From Chloroflexota bacterium (GTDB lineage: Bacteria; Chloroflexota; UBA6077; FW602-bin22; CADDYW01), in the NCBI GenBank assembly GCA_021323915.1, contig JAJPKB010000269.1, positions 1-32,139 on the forward strand: a DNA stretch of 32,139 nucleotides. The letters run 5' to 3'. The notes beneath the pieces were generated by a model that was given only the letters and a program-made list of their open reading frames with translations, had not been told where the DNA came from and did not search any database. The position numbers and the translations under genes are program-made. Shown here piece by piece: positions 24,514 to 32,139 of this stretch (positions within the stretch are counted from its first letter, which is position 1; the number at the start of each line of letters is the position of its first letter).

Positions 24514-25971
24514 GTGTTCGGCAGCCTTCGCTCCAAGCTGATCGCCTCGTATCTGATCGTCATCTTTCTTTCGCTCGCCCTCGCGGGAAGCGGCTTCACT
24601 TACCTGGTGCGCGCTTATCAGACTCAGCTCCGTCTGAACCAGCTCGGCGATCTATCGCTGCCACTCACGTTTCAGCTCCGGCGCTTCGAGCGCGCTGGTG
24701 CTTCCCCGTTGGAGATCGACCAATTCTTGAGAGATCAGGCGAGCCAGCTTCACGTGCGGTTGATCCTGGTCAATTCGCAGCATCAGATCACCCACGATAC
24801 CGGCACGACATTGCTTGGACAGTATTTACCAGCCCCCTCGGACCAGCGTACCCGTTCGGCGATTACTCTCGAATGGGGCCGGCTCGAGCCACCGGGAGAG
24901 CAACCCCTGACGTTTGTCATCGTCGAGTCCGGGGGAGATCGTGATGGGGCCCACCCCGCCCCCGACGATCTCGCCCTCGCCGTTCCCGAGCAGTCGGTCT
25001 CGAGCGCTTGGCTTCAGATGGCGCCGGGGCTGACCGGCGCCGCGATTCTCGCCGTCATCATCTCGATTGCGGTTGCCCTCTGGCTTGCCCGATCGATCGC
25101 CGGTCCCCTGGGTCAGGTCACCCGAGCGTCGGAACAGATGGCGCGTGGCGACTTCGAGCAGTTCATCCCGGTCGGCAGCCACGACGAGGTCGGTCAGCTC
25201 GCGACCAGCTTCAACACGATGGCGCGCGAGGTCGGACGCATGCATCAAACGATGCGCGATCTACTGGCGAATGTCTCCCACGATCTGCGCACGCCGCTCA
25301 CCTCGATCGAAGGCTTCGCCCAGGCGATGACCGACGGCACGATCAAGACGCCCGACGAGTACGCCGACGCGGCGCGCATCATCGGCGAAGAGGCCGACCG
25401 AATGCGCCGTCTGGTCGAAGATCTCCTCTACCTCTCGAAGATCGAGTCAGGACAGATTCCGATCCAGCGCAAGAGCCTCCAGCTTCCCGATCTGCTGCAG
25501 GCCTGTGTCCGTCAGGTGCAGCCTCAGGCCTCCCACGCCGGGTTATCGGTCGAGTTCGTCGCCGCGCCGGTGCCGGCGGTGATGGCAGACGGGCACCGCC
25601 TCCAACAGGTGTTTGTCAACTTACTGGACAACGCGGTCAAGCACACGCCGTCGGGAGGCATCGTTCAGGTGCGCGCCTACAGCGACGTCAGTCAGACGAG
25701 CGACCTCGATGCCGCGCGCGCACGGCGAAAGTCGGCCCCGGGCTGGGTGGCCGTCGAGGTGCACAATCCGGGCTCGCACATTCCACCCGAGCACATCAAT
25801 CGAATCTTCGAGCGCTTCTATCGGGTCGATCGTTCCCGCTCCGACGATAGCAGCGGGCTGGGTCTGGCGATCGTTCGCGAGATCGTCCAGGCGCACGACG
25901 GTCGAGTGACGGTGAAAAGCGATGCCGCGACCGGCACGACGTTCACCGTTTATCTACCGTCGGCAGCGTGA
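24514..25971 (+). CDS. membrane sensor histidine kinase
   Basis: 485 residues. TM1 about 9-31, an extracytoplasmic sensor of about 140 residues, TM2 about 172-192, HAMP (about 193-245), HisKA with phospho-acceptor H256 (NVSHDLRTPLTSIEGF), and a HATPase domain with N box NLLDNAVKHTP and G boxes (SSGLGLAIVREIVQAHDG). No recognised sensor family is seen in the extracytoplasmic part, so the stimulus is unknown. Start GTG 24514, one base after the response-regulator stop. Likely signals envelope state to the regulator before it. Confidence 0.95.
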   Translation: MFGSLRSKLIASYLIVIFLSLALAGSGFTYLVRAYQTQLRLNQLGDLSLPLTFQLRRFERAGASPLEIDQFLRDQASQLHVRLILVNSQHQITHDTGTTLLGQYLPAPSDQRTRSAITLEWGRLEPPGEQPLTFVIVESGGDRDGAHPAPDDLALAVPEQSVSSAWLQMAPGLTGAAILAVIISIAVALWLARSIAGPLGQVTRASEQMARGDFEQFIPVGSHDEVGQLATSFNTMAREVGRMHQTMRDLLANVSHDLRTPLTSIEGFAQAMTDGTIKTPDEYADAARIIGEEADRMRRLVEDLLYLSKIESGQIPIQRKSLQLPDLLQACVRQVQPQASHAGLSVEFVAAPVPAVMADGHRLQQVFVNLLDNAVKHTPSGGIVQVRAYSDVSQTSDLDAARARRKSAPGWVAVEVHNPGSHIPPEHINRIFERFYRVDRSRSDDSSGLGLAIVREIVQAHDGRVTVKSDAATGTTFTVYLPSAA

Positions 25972-25990
25972 GATCGAGGAGGATCAATAC

Positions 25991-27142
25991 ATGGTAGCCC
26001 TGCGAACGGTTCTCTCGGCATTCTTCGGCGCGGCGTTCGGAGCAGCGCTGGTGCTGGTGGTGATCCGCGCGACGCCGGTTGGCGACGCGCGGGCGAGCAG
26101 CCAGTTGGAGGCCTCCCACGTGCACCAGGCAGTCGACGTTCCCACGGTCTCGTCTGCGGTGGGGGCAGTTTACCGGCAGGACAATGCGGGAGTCGTCAGC
26201 ATCGAGACCTCGCAAGCGAGCCCGGCGACGAATCTTTTCGGGCGGCAGGGGCAGTCGGAGGGCGCGGGATCTGGCTTTGTCGTCGATACCCAGGGTAACG
26301 TGGTGACCAACGATCACGTCGTGAACGACGCCACCAGCGTGCGCGTGGTCTTCAACGACGGGACGAGCGTCTCCGGCAAGGTCGTGGGGCAGGATCCCGG
26401 AGATGACCTCGCGGTAGTGAAGGTGGACGTAGCAGCAAACCGCCTCCACCCTCTCACCATCGGCGACTCCAGCACGGTGGCGATCGGAGAACCGGTGGTG
26501 GCGATCGGTAATCCCTTCGATCTTCACAACACGGTGACCAACGGCATCGTCAGCGCGTTGGGACGAACGCGGACGGCGCCGAATGGGCGGTCGATCGCCA
26601 ATATGATCCAGACCGACGCGCCGGTGAATCCGGGTAATAGCGGTGGTCCGCTCCTCGACGACCAGGGGAATGTCGTAGGCATCGTCTCGCAGATCGAGAG
26701 TCCCGTTCGGGGGTCGGTCGGCGTCGGATTCGCGATACCGTCGAGTACGCTGACGCGGAACCTTTCCACGCTCGAAGCGGGAGGAAAGGTGCACCACGCC
26801 TGGCTGGGAATCAGCGGTGAGGAGATCACCCCTGATCTGGCACGAAACCTCGGCCTGACCGTCACCTCGGGGGTATACGTGGTGAGCGTGGCCCCCGGTG
26901 GGCCAGCCGACAGCGCCGGAGTTCACGGGGCGCCGGGCAATGCGGCCGGCGACCAGACGCCGGCGGGCGGCGACGTCATCACCCAGGTGGACGGCGTCGA
27001 CGTTCACTCGGTTCAGGACATCGGCAACGACCTCGACGGCAAGAGTCCTGGCGACAGCGTTACTCTCACCGTGCTGCGTGGTGGGAAGTCGTTGACCCTG
27101 ACGGTGCAGCTCGGGGACTGGCCCGATCAGATGCCATCCTGA
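25991..27142 (+). CDS. HtrA/DegP-type serine protease with PDZ domain
   Basis: 383 residues, anchored by one N-terminal helix (about 4-26). Trypsin-like domain with triad H109 (VVTNDHVVND), D139 (PGDDLAVVKV) and S217 (PGNSGGPLLD), followed by one PDZ domain (about 265-378; HAWLGISGEE, GDVITQVDGV). It degrades or refolds misfolded extracytoplasmic proteins. Start ATG 25991 chosen because GAGGAGG lies before it; an upstream open frame would overlap the kinase. Nineteen bases follow the kinase stop. Its 3' end overlaps the convergent DUF1015 gene by 16 bases. Confidence 0.95.
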   Translation: MVALRTVLSAFFGAAFGAALVLVVIRATPVGDARASSQLEASHVHQAVDVPTVSSAVGAVYRQDNAGVVSIETSQASPATNLFGRQGQSEGAGSGFVVDTQGNVVTNDHVVNDATSVRVVFNDGTSVSGKVVGQDPGDDLAVVKVDVAANRLHPLTIGDSSTVAIGEPVVAIGNPFDLHNTVTNGIVSALGRTRTAPNGRSIANMIQTDAPVNPGNSGGPLLDDQGNVVGIVSQIESPVRGSVGVGFAIPSSTLTRNLSTLEAGGKVHHAWLGISGEEITPDLARNLGLTVTSGVYVVSVAPGGPADSAGVHGAPGNAAGDQTPAGGDVITQVDGVDVHSVQDIGNDLDGKSPGDSVTLTVLRGGKSLTLTVQLGDWPDQMPS

Positions 27143-28476
27143 CCGCGCGTGAACGCGGTCTCGTGATCGAAGAAGACCGTGCCGGTGACCGGCTTCGGGT
27201 AGAAATAGGTCGACTTCTGGGGCATTCGCTCGCCGGCTCTGGTCGCTGCCCTGAGCTGATCCATCGGGGTTGGCGCAAGGAAGACGGCGAGCTGCGCCCG
27301 TCCGTCGGCGAGCGCCGACATTGCCTCCCTCGGATCACGCGTGTACTGGATGCGCTCGCCCCGTTCGACGTCCGCGTCGGACAACCCGAGCACCCTCTCG
27401 AAGATAAGCCGCTGGAGCACCACGGTGTCCAGGTCTCGTAAGACCGCGGGAACATTCGGAAGCTCGCGCGACAGGTCGACCGATGCCCGCAACGTGAGCC
27501 GGTGCGCCCAACCCGCCTCCAGTCCAAGGACGGTGAACGACGGCCGACCGCGCTTTTCGGCGAAGATCACCGGCGTCTCAAGGCTCACCTCCTCTGAACG
27601 GATCCGCTCGACCTCGAAGGATTCGCTCAATCGGCGAAGCGCCGTAGCTGGATCAATCGGTCCTAATCCATTCAGCAGACGATGGGTCGGAAGGATCAGC
27701 AGGCCCGGATCGCTGGTCTCGACGAGAGCCATAAGCACGAACTCGGACGGCGCGTCCTCGGTCGCGCCGGCTCGGCGCTGCTGATCGCGGTAGACGAGGG
27801 CAGTCTCGTAGCGGTGGTGACCGTCCGCGATATAGATCTGGAGCGCCCGGAACGCGTCGACGATGCTCCCGACGACGTCTCCGTCCGCGACGTACCAGAG
27901 CCGGTGCGTTCGAGCGGCGGCCGCCACCGAGCCGGGAGCGAGCGTGAACGAGACGGTCGGAGGGCGGCTGGCGACGTCGGAAAGGAGGCCCCGGAGTGGA
28001 CCCGGTTCGTCGTACATCGCCAGCAAGGGGCTGAACTGGGCGTGGGTCAGGTTCAGGAGATTGAGCCGGTCGACCTTTGGCCCGGGCATCGTGAACTCGT
28101 GAGGAAGGACGACCTTCTCGTCCCAATCCGCGAGACGCACCGGAGCGAAGAGACTTCGCCGAACGAAGCGTTCGCCCCGATCGTCGAACTCCTCTTCGTA
28201 AAGGTAGAATCCGGCCAGCGGGTCAGACTTCAGCGCCCGGTCCTCCTTCCACCGCCGATAGGTCGCCGAGGCACGCGTGTACCGGTTGTCGATCTGGTCG
28301 TCGGTGACTAGCTGGCTTCCCAGCTCCAACGAGATGACGTTGTAGCGACTGCGCGCGTAGTACGCGGCCTGGGCCTCGGGCGAGATAATATCGTACGGGG
28401 CGGAAACCACCGCCGCGAGGTCGCCGGTCACGGCAGGGTCGTAACGAACGCCGCGAAAAGGTCGAATCTCAGCCAC
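27127..28476 (-). CDS. DUF1015 family protein
   Basis: 449 residues matching the DUF1015 (PF06245) family, with MAEIRPFRGVRYDP at the N-terminus and VVSAPYDIISPEAQAAYYAR just after. IADGHHRYETALVYRDQ is the second hallmark; it ends SYFYPKPVTG-like (STYFYPKPVTGTVFF). The biochemical function is not established. Start is GTG 28476 (GGAGG four bases upstream) rather than the TTG five codons earlier. It is a single-gene unit with an extended -10 promoter, convergent with and overlapping htrA. Confidence 0.9.
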   Translation of the reverse strand: MAEIRPFRGVRYDPAVTGDLAAVVSAPYDIISPEAQAAYYARSRYNVISLELGSQLVTDDQIDNRYTRASATYRRWKEDRALKSDPLAGFYLYEEEFDDRGERFVRRSLFAPVRLADWDEKVVLPHEFTMPGPKVDRLNLLNLTHAQFSPLLAMYDEPGPLRGLLSDVASRPPTVSFTLAPGSVAAAARTHRLWYVADGDVVGSIVDAFRALQIYIADGHHRYETALVYRDQQRRAGATEDAPSEFVLMALVETSDPGLLILPTHRLLNGLGPIDPATALRRLSESFEVERIRSEEVSLETPVIFAEKRGRPSFTVLGLEAGWAHRLTLRASVDLSRELPNVPAVLRDLDTVVLQRLIFERVLGLSDADVERGERIQYTRDPREAMSALADGRAQLAVFLAPTPMDQLRAATRAGERMPQKSTYFYPKPVTGTVFFDHETAFTRGQDGI

Positions 28477-28515
28477 GCTGCCTCCGGGCAATGGGAAATC
28501 GGGAAAAACGGGTCA

Positions 28516-28524
28516 ATGATACCA
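28516..28524 (-). promoter_or_regulatory. extended -10 promoter for the DUF1015 gene
   Basis: Minus strand reads TGGTATCAT, an extended -10 (TATCAT at 28521-28516). Predicted start near 28509, leader about 34 bases. No good -35 hexamer is present. Confidence 0.4.
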
Positions 28525-28594
28525 TCAATCCGAATGATCGGTATGCCTCTTGCACGAGCGCGTCGACGAACCATCGAGAAGAGGTAGAACGACC

Positions 28595-28912
28595 ATGAGT
28601 CGCAACGGTCTTTCGGAGCAGGTAGAACACCTGCGCAAACAGGTCGATGCGCTGAAAACGAGTCTGGATCACACCGTTCAGTCCTTCGAGGATCTTACTG
28701 CCCGAACCGAAAACCTGGGCCAGGAGGCACGCGGCATCGTTGGTATCCTGGGAGAAGGGGGCGAGTCGTCGGTCCCGTGGGGGCTGTTTCTGACGCTGGC
28801 GCTCGGCGCCGGGATCGTCTGGCTGGTGTCTCCCGAGACCTTCCACGGACTGATCGACTTCTTTAAGGCGCAACGTCGGGCCCTTCGATCTGACGGAAAC
28901 GTGCCCTCTTGA
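28595..28912 (+). CDS. small coiled-coil membrane protein
   Basis: 105 residues, not recognised. Residues about 5-50 form an amphipathic, heptad-like helix (LSEQVEHLRKQVDALKTSLD), then a linker, one transmembrane segment (about 72-88, LFLTLALGAGIVWLVS) and a short basic tail (KAQRRALR). Start ATG 28595, with AAGAGGT nine bases upstream; earlier in-frame starts add an unsupported leader. The pattern suits a membrane-anchored scaffold or oligomerisation protein. Codon use and frame preservation look real, but no homologue is remembered. Confidence 0.65.
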   Translation: MSRNGLSEQVEHLRKQVDALKTSLDHTVQSFEDLTARTENLGQEARGIVGILGEGGESSVPWGLFLTLALGAGIVWLVSPETFHGLIDFFKAQRRALRSDGNVPS

Positions 28913-28979
28913 TTCGGCGATGGCCGTCGCCCGCGATCAATCCGACGCGACCCCGGTTCCGTGGGCGAGCCCCCGCTCT

Positions 28980-28991
28980 GATTGTACAATC
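28980..28991. promoter_or_regulatory. 12-bp perfect palindrome (possible operator)
   Basis: GATTGTACAATC is a perfect palindrome in the 269-base gap before the deformylase gene. A second inverted repeat, TTGTC-N5-GACAA, lies at 29012-29026. Both are about 100 bases upstream of the likely def promoter. No repressor is encoded alongside. Confidence 0.35.
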
Positions 28992-29081
28992 GCATCGAGT
29001 TTAATGATTGTTTGTCCGCGAGACAACGCGGTGCCGACGCGTGGGTTTCCACTTTATGCGCGGCCGGAATCGCGTTGGCGG

Positions 29082-29111
29082 TTGCCGTGCGCCACCACGA
29101 TGATGTAAAAT
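29082..29111 (+). promoter_or_regulatory. probable def promoter
   Basis: TTGCCG (29082-29087), 18-base spacer, TAAAAT (29106-29111). Predicted start near 29118 and leader of about 64 bases. It shares the 18-base spacing with the other strong promoters here. Confidence 0.55.
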
Positions 29112-29181
29112 TGTGCGTTGATCCGAACAATCCGCTAGAAGAGCGCGGGCAAATGGTCCCGGCACTCGACTGGAGGTGGTC

Positions 29182-29694
29182 ATGGCCATCCGCGAGATTC
29201 TGTCGGTGGAACATCCGACACTTCGACGAAAATGCACAAAAATTCATCACCTCGATCCTAGCCTGCAGCGGCTCGTGGACGACATGATCGAGACAATGCG
29301 GCACGCCAACGGAGTTGGCCTGGCCGCGCCACAGGTCGGAGTGCCGGTGCGTCTGTTCGTCGTCGAGACGTCCGAGGACCTGGATGAGCCCCACGCTGGC
29401 GAATTGTTCGTGTTGTACAATCCGGAGATTCTGAAGAAGTCCGACCTCTACTATCCGGAAGAAGGCTGCCTCTCGATGCCCGGTTGGGTGGCGAACGTGC
29501 CGCGGTACAAGAACGTGTTGGTCAAAGGTCGAAACCGTCAAGGGAAGGAAATTAGGATCAAGGCCGAGGGACTGCTCGCTCAAGCGCTGCAACACGAAAA
29601 CGATCACCTCGATGGTGTCCTCTTCTTCGATCACCTCGAAAGTCCCGAGCAATTGCGTCGGGCCGAGCACGTGGCGGAGACGGTCGAAGCGTGA
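29182..29694 (+). CDS. def: peptide deformylase
   Basis: 170-residue metalloenzyme that removes the formyl group from nascent N-terminal Met. All three family motifs are intact: GVGLAAPQ (44-51), EGCLS with metal-binding C96, and HENDH with H138, catalytic E139 and H142. Start ATG 29182, with GGAGG five bases upstream; a GTG two codons earlier is less likely. Single-gene unit with its own promoter and an excellent terminator. Confidence 0.97.
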   Translation: MAIREILSVEHPTLRRKCTKIHHLDPSLQRLVDDMIETMRHANGVGLAAPQVGVPVRLFVVETSEDLDEPHAGELFVLYNPEILKKSDLYYPEEGCLSMPGWVANVPRYKNVLVKGRNRQGKEIRIKAEGLLAQALQHENDHLDGVLFFDHLESPEQLRRAEHVAETVEA

Positions 29695-29775
29695 CGTGTC
29701 GCAACCGGCGTCAGAGACGCTACCCTGGAACGGTACGGTCAGGACGATCGCGAGAGCTACATCGACGGCGCTAAC

Positions 29776-29812
29776 GGTAGGGGCGGGACAGTAGGAACGC
29801 CCCTACCCTTTT
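29776..29812 (+). terminator. rho-independent terminator after def
   Basis: Perfect 10-bp stem GGTAGGGGCG (29776-29785) and CGCCCCTACC (29798-29807), 12-base loop, followed by CTTTT. The classic stem plus T tract makes this the clearest intrinsic terminator in the window. The 80 bases between def and it hold no gene I can see. Confidence 0.85.
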
Positions 29813-29897
29813 GTGTACCGGATGGGCTGGATCCTGGTTGTACGTGCGGTCTGAGAGTCGTGCGGCGCGACCCCCGCGCCACGCACAAGGAGTGCCG

Positions 29898-31061
29898 GTG
29901 AACTTACACGAGTACCAAGCCAAGGATTTTCTCCGACAACACGGTGTTCCCATCCCCGAGGGCGAGATCGCGACGACGCCCGCCGAGGCAGGAGAGATCG
30001 CCCGGAGAATCGGGCGCCCGGTGGTGGTGAAGGCCCAGGTCCTGACCGGTGGACGGGGTAAGGCCGGGGGAGTCAAGCTGGCGTCGACGCCCGCCGAGGC
30101 GGAAGCGGTCGCCGCGAAGATCCTCGGCATGGACATCCGAGGCCACGTCGTCCATCGCGTGCTGGTAACCGAGGCGGCTGAGATCGCGCGCGAGCTTTAC
30201 CTGGGGGCGATTGTCGATCGCTCCAGCAAGAGCATCGTTTTCATGGCGAGCGCCGAGGGCGGGATCGACATCGAAGAAGTGGCGAGAACCATGCCGGAGA
30301 AGATACTGCGCCGCTCGGTCGATCCATTGCTGGGATTCGCCGAGTTCCAGGCGCGGGAGCTTGGTTTTGGACTCGGGCTAGCCCCGTCCCAGGTTGGCGC
30401 CTTCGCAAAGATCGCCCGCGCGCTCCACGGCACGCTGGTCGAGTGCGACGCCACGCTGCTCGAGATCAATCCGCTGGCGATCACCCCGACCGGAGACCTG
30501 GTTGGACTCGACGCGAAGATGGTCGTCGACGACAACGCGCTCTATCGGCACAAGACGCTCGAAGCGCTACGCGACGCCTCGGAAGAGAATCCCATCGAAC
30601 GTCGGGCGCGCGAGGAAGGGATCACTTACGTCAAGCTCGACGGCACGATCGGCTGTATCGTCAACGGGGCCGGTCTGGCGATGGCGACGATGGACGTGAT
30701 CAAGCTGTACGGAGGGGAGCCGGCGAACTTCCTCGATATCGGCGGCGGGGCGCGGGCCGAGCGGGTCACGAGCGCGCTGGAGCTGGTGCTCTCTGATCCC
30801 AAGGTCGAGGCGGTGCTGTTCAACATCTTTGGTGGAATCACCCGGTGCGACGAGGTGGCGAGAGGCATCCTGACCGCGCTCAGCGCCCTGGGCGAGGTTG
30901 CCCGGCGGGCTCCGCTGGTGATCCGCCTGGCCGGTGTGAACGAGGACGAAGGACGGCGAATCCTTCAGTCCGCGAATCTGGTCGCCTTCACCTCGATGCC
31001 CGAGGCCGCTCGGGCGGTGGTCGCGGCGGCATCGAACACGACCGGGGAGGCGCGACGATGA
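29898..31061 (+). CDS. sucC: succinyl-CoA synthetase beta subunit
   Basis: 387 residues, the standard length. ATP-grasp domain from the N-terminus ([40 protein letters not shown]), the LLEINPLAI metal/nucleotide stretch, and the C-terminal CoA-ligase domain with [17 protein letters not shown] and [15 protein letters not shown]. Catalyses substrate-level phosphorylation in the TCA cycle with SucD. Start GTG 29898, with AAGGAG five bases upstream. Its stop overlaps the sucD start as ATGA. Choice of ADP or GDP is not determinable. Confidence 0.97.
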   Translation: MNLHEYQAKDFLRQHGVPIPEGEIATTPAEAGEIARRIGRPVVVKAQVLTGGRGKAGGVKLASTPAEAEAVAAKILGMDIRGHVVHRVLVTEAAEIARELYLGAIVDRSSKSIVFMASAEGGIDIEEVARTMPEKILRRSVDPLLGFAEFQARELGFGLGLAPSQVGAFAKIARALHGTLVECDATLLEINPLAITPTGDLVGLDAKMVVDDNALYRHKTLEALRDASEENPIERRAREEGITYVKLDGTIGCIVNGAGLAMATMDVIKLYGGEPANFLDIGGGARAERVTSALELVLSDPKVEAVLFNIFGGITRCDEVARGILTALSALGEVARRAPLVIRLAGVNEDEGRRILQSANLVAFTSMPEAARAVVAAASNTTGEARR

Positions 31062-31945
31062 GCGTGCTGGTCGGCAAAGACACGCGGGTGCTGGTGCAGG
31101 GAATCACCGGCCGCGAGGGCGAGTTCCACACCCGTCAGATGGTTCAATACGGGACCAACGTCGTCGCCGGGGTGACGCCCGGCCGCGGTGGCCAGGAGGT
31201 CGCCGGCGTTCCGGTCTTTAATACCGTCGCCGACGCGATGGAGGCGACGCGGCCCAACTGCTCGATCATCTTCGTGCCCGCCCCGTTCGCGCCCGACGCG
31301 ATCCGTGAAGCGGCGGCGTACGAGATTCCACTGGTCGTCGCCATCACCGAGGGCATTCCGGTCCACGAGATGATTCCGCTTTACACCTACGTTCGGAACC
31401 GCGGGGTTCGGCTCATTGGCCCGAACTGCCCCGGCCTGATCTCGCCGGGTAAGGCAAAGGTGGGGATCATGCCGGCCCACATTCACCGCCCCGGCTCGGT
31501 CGCGGTCGTCTCGCGAAGTGGAACCCTGACCTACGAGGTGGTGGCGGCGCTGTCCGCACGTGGGTACGGTCAGTCGACCGCGGTCGGCATCGGCGGCGAT
31601 CCGATCATCGGAACTTCCTTCGTCGACGTGCTGGAGCAGTTCCAGGCCGATCCGCAAACCAAGGCGATCGTCCTGATCGGCGAGATCGGGGGCGACGCCG
31701 AAGAAAACGCCGCCCGCTACATCCAAAGCAACGTTCGAAAGCCGGTCGTTGCCTTCATCGCCGGGCGGACCGCTCCTCCCGGACGCCGTATGGGACACGC
31801 CGGCGCGATCATCTCCGGGACAGCCGGCACCGCCCAGGAGAAGATCGCGACCCTGCGAGCGGCCGGCATCCAGGTCGCGGATACTCCAACCGAAATTGCC
31901 GACCTGATCGCGAACGTGTTGCAGGTCCGAGACGAGGACGTCTGA
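31058..31945 (+). CDS. sucD: succinyl-CoA synthetase alpha subunit
   Basis: 295 residues. CoA-binding Rossmann domain ([27 protein letters not shown]), [11 protein letters not shown], and phospho-His H247 in [11 protein letters not shown]. Forms the synthetase with SucC. ATG 31058 overlaps the sucC stop; GGGGAGG lies nearby. Followed after 36 bases by secD in the same direction. Confidence 0.97.
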   Translation: MSVLVGKDTRVLVQGITGREGEFHTRQMVQYGTNVVAGVTPGRGGQEVAGVPVFNTVADAMEATRPNCSIIFVPAPFAPDAIREAAAYEIPLVVAITEGIPVHEMIPLYTYVRNRGVRLIGPNCPGLISPGKAKVGIMPAHIHRPGSVAVVSRSGTLTYEVVAALSARGYGQSTAVGIGGDPIIGTSFVDVLEQFQADPQTKAIVLIGEIGGDAEENAARYIQSNVRKPVVAFIAGRTAPPGRRMGHAGAIISGTAGTAQEKIATLRAAGIQVADTPTEIADLIANVLQVRDEDV

Positions 31946-31981
31946 GAGTCGACTAGGCAGTAAACCGACCGAGGAGCTAGC

Positions 31982-32139
31982 GTGTTTCTTCAACGAGACC
32001 TGCGGATGCTGATCGGTATCCTCATCGTCGCGGCGTTCGCTCTGTTCATCGCGGATCCATCGTCGCCGGGATTTCACTTCAGTTTGTTCGGGGCGCCGAT
32101 CAATCAGGATTTCCCGGTTCACGAGGGGCTTGACCTCAA
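31982..32139 (+). CDS. secD: protein translocase subunit SecD (5' part, cut by window end)
   Basis: Only the first 52 codons are in the window. They encode a short basic start (MFLQRDLRM), the first transmembrane helix (LIGILIVAAFALFIA) and the beginning of the periplasmic part, including EGLDL, the start of the GLDLKGG-like SecD signature. Start GTG 31982, with GAGGAG before it. SecDF pulls exported proteins through SecYEG with proton-motive force. A secF gene is expected beyond the edge. Confidence 0.8.
   Translation, partial: MFLQRDLRMLIGILIVAAFALFIADPSSPGFHFSLFGAPINQDFPVHEGLDL

Noticed and set aside
28982-29287. 101-codon plus-strand frame upstream of and into def
   Set aside because: No Shine-Dalgarno; its second half overlaps def in another frame and it resembles no family.
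30965-32122. 385-codon minus-strand open frame over sucC, sucD and secD
   Set aside because: Shadow of SucD, whose motifs are all intact on the plus strand.

Overview
The window is GC-rich bacterial chromosome, densely packed with genes on both strands. It has many GTG/TTG starts with clear Shine-Dalgarno sequences and many 1-4 base stop/start overlaps. I infer a member of the Chloroflexota. The main reasons are the secreted YFPxTGH...HGGLxIFGYP repeats fused to a TolB-like propeller (22348-23835), a Tat-type sugar-binding lipoprotein with a long Ala/Ser/Thr/Pro linker, a cofactor-free chlorite-dismutase-family protein, and an IleS2-type isoleucyl-tRNA synthetase. No rRNA, tRNA, CRISPR array, transposase, integrase or prophage gene was seen.

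Layout, left to right. (1) 73-4193: ileS of the IleRS2 type with an altered HIGH motif (GVHH), overlapping galE. (2) 4289-5683: a promoter, a gutted MFS drug-exporter pseudogene, a PadR regulator and a four-helix membrane protein. (3) 5684-7411, minus strand: a palindromic intergenic element, then endonuclease IV and a HemQ/chlorite-dismutase-family protein. (4) 7472-10885, minus strand: a sugar ABC importer (binding lipoprotein and two permeases, no ATPase) with a strong promoter, a structured leader and a terminator hairpin. (5) 11008-13603, minus strand: a DUF2255 protein, an ECF42-type sigma factor with its YCII/DGPF partner, and a VOC-fold protein. (6) 13778-15037: an MFS exporter, possibly leaderless. 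(7) 15051-17369, minus strand: methylmalonate-semialdehyde dehydrogenase, a nitroreductase and a broken mannonate dehydratase remnant. (8) 17558-18412: an alpha/beta hydrolase.

The most coherent block is 18433-27142. One recognisable promoter (TTGACC-18-TATAAT) precedes seven co-directional, tightly spaced genes: a MacA-like adaptor with an unusually long repeated coiled coil, a MacB-like ATPase and permease, a secreted repeat/propeller protein, an OmpR-type response regulator, a sensor kinase, and an HtrA/DegP protease. I infer an envelope export and stress-response operon carrying its own two-component system.

The right end is housekeeping: a DUF1015 protein (minus strand), a small coiled-coil membrane protein, peptide deformylase with a textbook terminator, sucC-sucD (succinyl-CoA synthetase), and the start of secD, cut by the window edge. 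Two gene remnants (an MFS exporter with its middle missing and a UxuA fragment) suggest local deletion, or an assembly join. Five promoter candidates have a scorable -35 element; four of these share an 18-base spacer and the fifth has 17.
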